From: Casuarius casuarius | Lineage: Eukaryota > Chordata > Aves > Casuariiformes > Casuariidae | Length of the DNA: 64,000 bases | NCBI GenBank assembly: GCA_003342895.1 | Contig: PTFA01000271.1 | Coordinates: 993,252 to 1,057,251, forward strand | Reading direction: 5' to 3' | Shown here: positions 61,561 to 64,000 of the stretch, one piece after another | Numbering within the stretch: the stretch's first letter is position 1 | Layout: every line of letters begins with the position of its first letter | Position numbers and translations under genes: made by a program | The notes under the pieces: generated by a model | Told to the model about the DNA's origin: nothing | Database searches by the model: none | The model's input: the letters and a program-made list of their open reading frames with translations, nothing else

Positions 61561-61919
61561 TAAGGTAATCGAGGAGTCTGTGACTGGGTCTGCAGGACGC
61601 AGGCAGGATGTCCCGGCAGCAGTGTGAGAGGGATCTGGCTTTGGGACAGAAGTCCAACAGACCTTCAGGCAGTGCTCTCCTTTGCGGCACCTGTTTGGCC
61701 GGGCAGGCTGTGGAGGTTGGGATGGTGTGCGATGGTGTGGGAGAATGAATGGGAGAGCTGCTCTCTGCATTGGTGAATCTGTTAGCTCAAGCACAGGTCT
61801 CTGCCTTGGATTTGGCAGGCCTGATTGTGCTACAAATCTACACTGAAAGAACATTCTTAACACTGGAAAGTCAAGGAATCAAGAATTACAGCTTTAAAGA
61901 AATCTGGAGTTAAGTCTTT
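61561..61919. other. Intronic sequence, nothing recognised
   Basis: A short stretch between the A-rich tract and the next MIR-like remnant; nothing recognised. Confidence 0.45.
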
Positions 61920-62000
61920 GAATTTGGTTCTTGACTTTGCCCCAGTTTCCGGTGTGACATGGGGGAAATCACCCAACTTACCGGTTAAACAGAAGAAACA
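61920..62000 (-). repeat. MIR-type SINE remnant, reverse orientation
   Basis: TTGACTTTGCCCCAGTTTCC, GGTGTGACATGGGGGAAATC and ACCCAACTTACCGGTTAAAC follow the complement of the 3' part of MIR (tgactctgccactgactcgctgtgtgaccttgggcaagtcacttaacctctctgt). Diverged and truncated. Confidence 0.6.
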
Positions 62001-64000
62001 GAATGGCCATTTGGAAACACCAAACAAAGAACTGGAATAAGTCTTGTTTTTTCAGTAAAAGCTGGGTTTCCCACATAAGTTGTTGGTACAGAGCTAACCC
62101 TGAAAATGTTCTGAGGTTTGCACATGGAAATTTTTTTTGCATATGTATGGGCATTGCAGTGCATTGGTGCTTTGTTCAAAGGGTAGATTTGGACACTGCA
62201 CTGAGATGCCATCTGACAGGAGCTTTCATCTTCCTTTCAGAGGTATTCACGCATGCTTTCTCAGCCAGTTCTGCCCTAGGTCTTCTGGGAACTGGAAAAG
62301 CAATTTTGGCTGTGTTAAAACAATAGAAAAAGAGCAGTGGTTTAAGAGAGCTTTAGCCTGTTCACAACTTTGTAGCTTCTGATCAGTGACAGAGATGTCA
62401 GCAAGTTTCACTAACAAATCACACATCCATGGGAGGGCAGGATTAACTCCCTGATTCACTCAGTTCCCACCATCGGCTGAAGCAGCTTGTGAATCCAAGG
62501 GAAAAAAAACCTTCCACTGAAAACTTCCAGCCATGGCCTGCAAATAGTTTTTTCTCCCACTCATGTATCTCCAGCTGCCAGGCTGTCCCTGTGGCACTGA
62601 TGTATGTCTGCTCTGTCTCTTTGGCTGGGCAGTGTGAATTTTGGAGCTGCTCCAGGCATGGCGTTTGGGAAACGGGCTCTGTTTGCAGCTTTGCCAGCAA
62701 TTCCCTGCACCCCAGCACAGTGACTGAAGACCTCAGAGATGCGGAGCATCTCCAGCTCCCACTGACTTGAGCACAGTTGAGGGCACCCAGCATCTCTGGT
62801 CATGCAGGTGTTGAGCAAAACACTGCTAGCCACGTGCTGGGGAGGTAAAGCACGCAGTTTCTGGACAGTGAGGACAAGGGAGAGTGCCAGAAGCCAGTGA
62901 TTATTTTCATTGAGCTCTGCTTTTCCACTTGGATCTGCCTTTCCAAGGGGCTTTGCAGTACAGGAGCCTGAACCATTGGTGTACCAGGTTTCCCTCTTCC
63001 AATAATGGTTTGCACAGCCTAGGGTCAACTGTGGCACAGGTCTGGCCCCTTTGCAGGTGGCTTGGCTTTCCCCCTTCTCTTCACGTGTCTGGGTACCCAC
63101 TTTCAGAGTGATGGGCTTATCCGACCCTTCCTCAGGCTAGGGAGGAGGGAAGAGGGAGATCTTCTGTTTGTGAATCACTGCAATGGGTTTCCTTGTGACA
63201 GTGTGGGGGGCCTTATGAAGAGACAAATACTTCCTTTTGAGGCACATGCGACTTCTAAATATTGAACTCAACATCTCCATACCCCAGTGAGCAAAAGGAG
63301 AGTGTGACAGGAACTGCTTGTTTAATGTGAAAGTGCCAGTTTCACAGATCACCTGGTACATTTGGGTGTCTGCTTCCTTTCAATGTCTCCCTGTCAAAAT
63401 CACTCAGACATCCCAGAAAAGCTCAGCCGGTAATTTCTGACAGCCGTGATGGAGCATTTATGTTTCCAGTTGCCACCAGTTCGACTCACTGTAACCCCCT
63501 TGTTTCCTCTCCAGACCGTGTTTGCATTCATCCTAATCTAAACAGTCCCAGATCGCAGATGAAAGCGCTGGGTGGTTCTTTAAGGGATTTGCTACATGCC
63601 TTGAAGTTTCGCGTGTGTCCTTGTATGCTCTGCAGAACACTTCCCCCTTCACTTGCCTTTCAGCTGGCTTCCCCAGTCGGAGTCGTCTTTGTACTTTTTG
63701 TAATGTAAAAATTGTTTTCAGCAGTTTGCTGCACTTTCTAATTCCACCTTGTTTTGACCAAAAGCCAAAGGAAGCCTGTTACAATAATTTTTTAATATTT
63801 GCCACTTGGAAGTTTGATTTGAGAGTGGAGATTCAAATGGCACCGGCTGCTTCCTTTGCAGCCAAAGTATGTTTCCTCTGCGCCATAAGGGAATGTTACC
63901 TTGCAATAATAATACATGTCTTCACACTGTATTTTCCCAAGTCTTGCTAAGCTTTATATACAGTATGAAAGGAGGCATCATGCTACCAGTTAAACAACCA
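62001..64000. other. Intronic sequence to right edge, nothing recognised
   Basis: Contains a 179-codon minus-strand open frame (62561-63100) without recognisable domains, within chance expectation. The last 600 bases (63430-63930) are free of repeats and simple sequence and could be a conserved element. No P3H2 exon 2 was seen. Confidence 0.45.

Larger units (their letters stand above)
224..64000 (+). other. P3H2: P3H2 intron 1 (partial, extends beyond the window)
   Basis: After the donor at 224 no further exon of the family could be recognised on the plus strand up to the right edge. The composition is moderate in GC, with stop codons in all frames at the expected density. The longest open frames (190 codons at 45822-46394 plus, 179 at 62561-63100 minus, 174 at 36909-37433 plus, 169 at 28302-28811 minus) show no domain or family resemblance. 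They are close to the lengths expected by chance. An intron of at least 63.8 kb is unusual for most of the leprecan family but fits P3H2. Nested genes too short or too diverged to recognise by eye are not excluded. Confidence 0.8.

Noticed and set aside
62561..63100. Minus-strand open frame of 179 codons
   Set aside because: No recognisable motif; the composition is ordinary and the length is near the expected maximum for random sequence.
1..64000. CRISPR arrays, operons or phage-like gene clusters
   Set aside because: The sequence is a vertebrate intron: no regularly spaced direct repeats, no dense coding and no bacterial gene organisation.

Overview
The window reads as vertebrate nuclear DNA. 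It contains one recognisable protein-coding exon at the extreme left edge (1-223, + strand) followed by about 63.8 kb of non-coding sequence. In frame 2 the exon encodes two CXXXC motifs and ends in VPYSYLQRAYIQ, immediately followed by a consensus GTGAGG splice donor. This matches the end of exon 1 of P3H2 (LEPREL1), the collagen prolyl 3-hydroxylase 2 gene. P3H2 is also the leprecan-family member known for a very long first intron, so the rest of the window is best read as part of P3H2 intron 1, which runs past the right edge.

The organism is most likely a sauropsid (turtle, crocodilian or bird). The interspersed repeats I can recognise are old: two diverged CR1-type LINE fragments in reverse orientation (24130-24830 and 25830-26335) and several MIR-type SINE remnants. 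There are also fragments of ancient amniote repeats with 'CAGAATTTGGCC' or 'CTGGTCCCACTGAAGTC' cores. I see no Alu, B1, L1 or other mammalian young repeats, and no fresh avian CR1 tails. That favours a lineage whose old repeats remain readable, such as a crocodilian or turtle, but a bird cannot be excluded.

Layout: 1-223 is the exon inside a CpG-rich block. 229-510 is a pyrimidine-rich start of the intron. 2944-3055 is a MIR-like remnant. 8303-8418 and 10225-10340 are two copies of a 116-bp sequence with only four differences. 17014-17030 is a run of 17 G. 24130-26335 holds the two CR1 remnants. 36590-37430 is a GC/CpG-rich patch that could be an internal promoter or regulatory element. 38263-38328 carries a perfect palindrome and three p53-family-like half-sites. 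38575-60750 contains all 24 ambiguous bases of the window. 45822-46394 holds the longest open frame, in a second CpG-rich patch. 48353-62000 contains four more MIR-like remnants, and 61206-61560 is bounded by inverted T-rich and A-rich ends.

No other gene, RNA gene, intact mobile element, CRISPR array or operon-like system could be supported. The many short open frames are no longer than expected by chance: the longest is 190 codons, and a rough estimate for six frames of 64 kb at this composition is about 160-185. I found no exciting new biological system. The items most worth checking are the 116-bp duplication, the two CpG-rich intronic patches, the half-site cluster and the 61206-61560 foldback-like segment.
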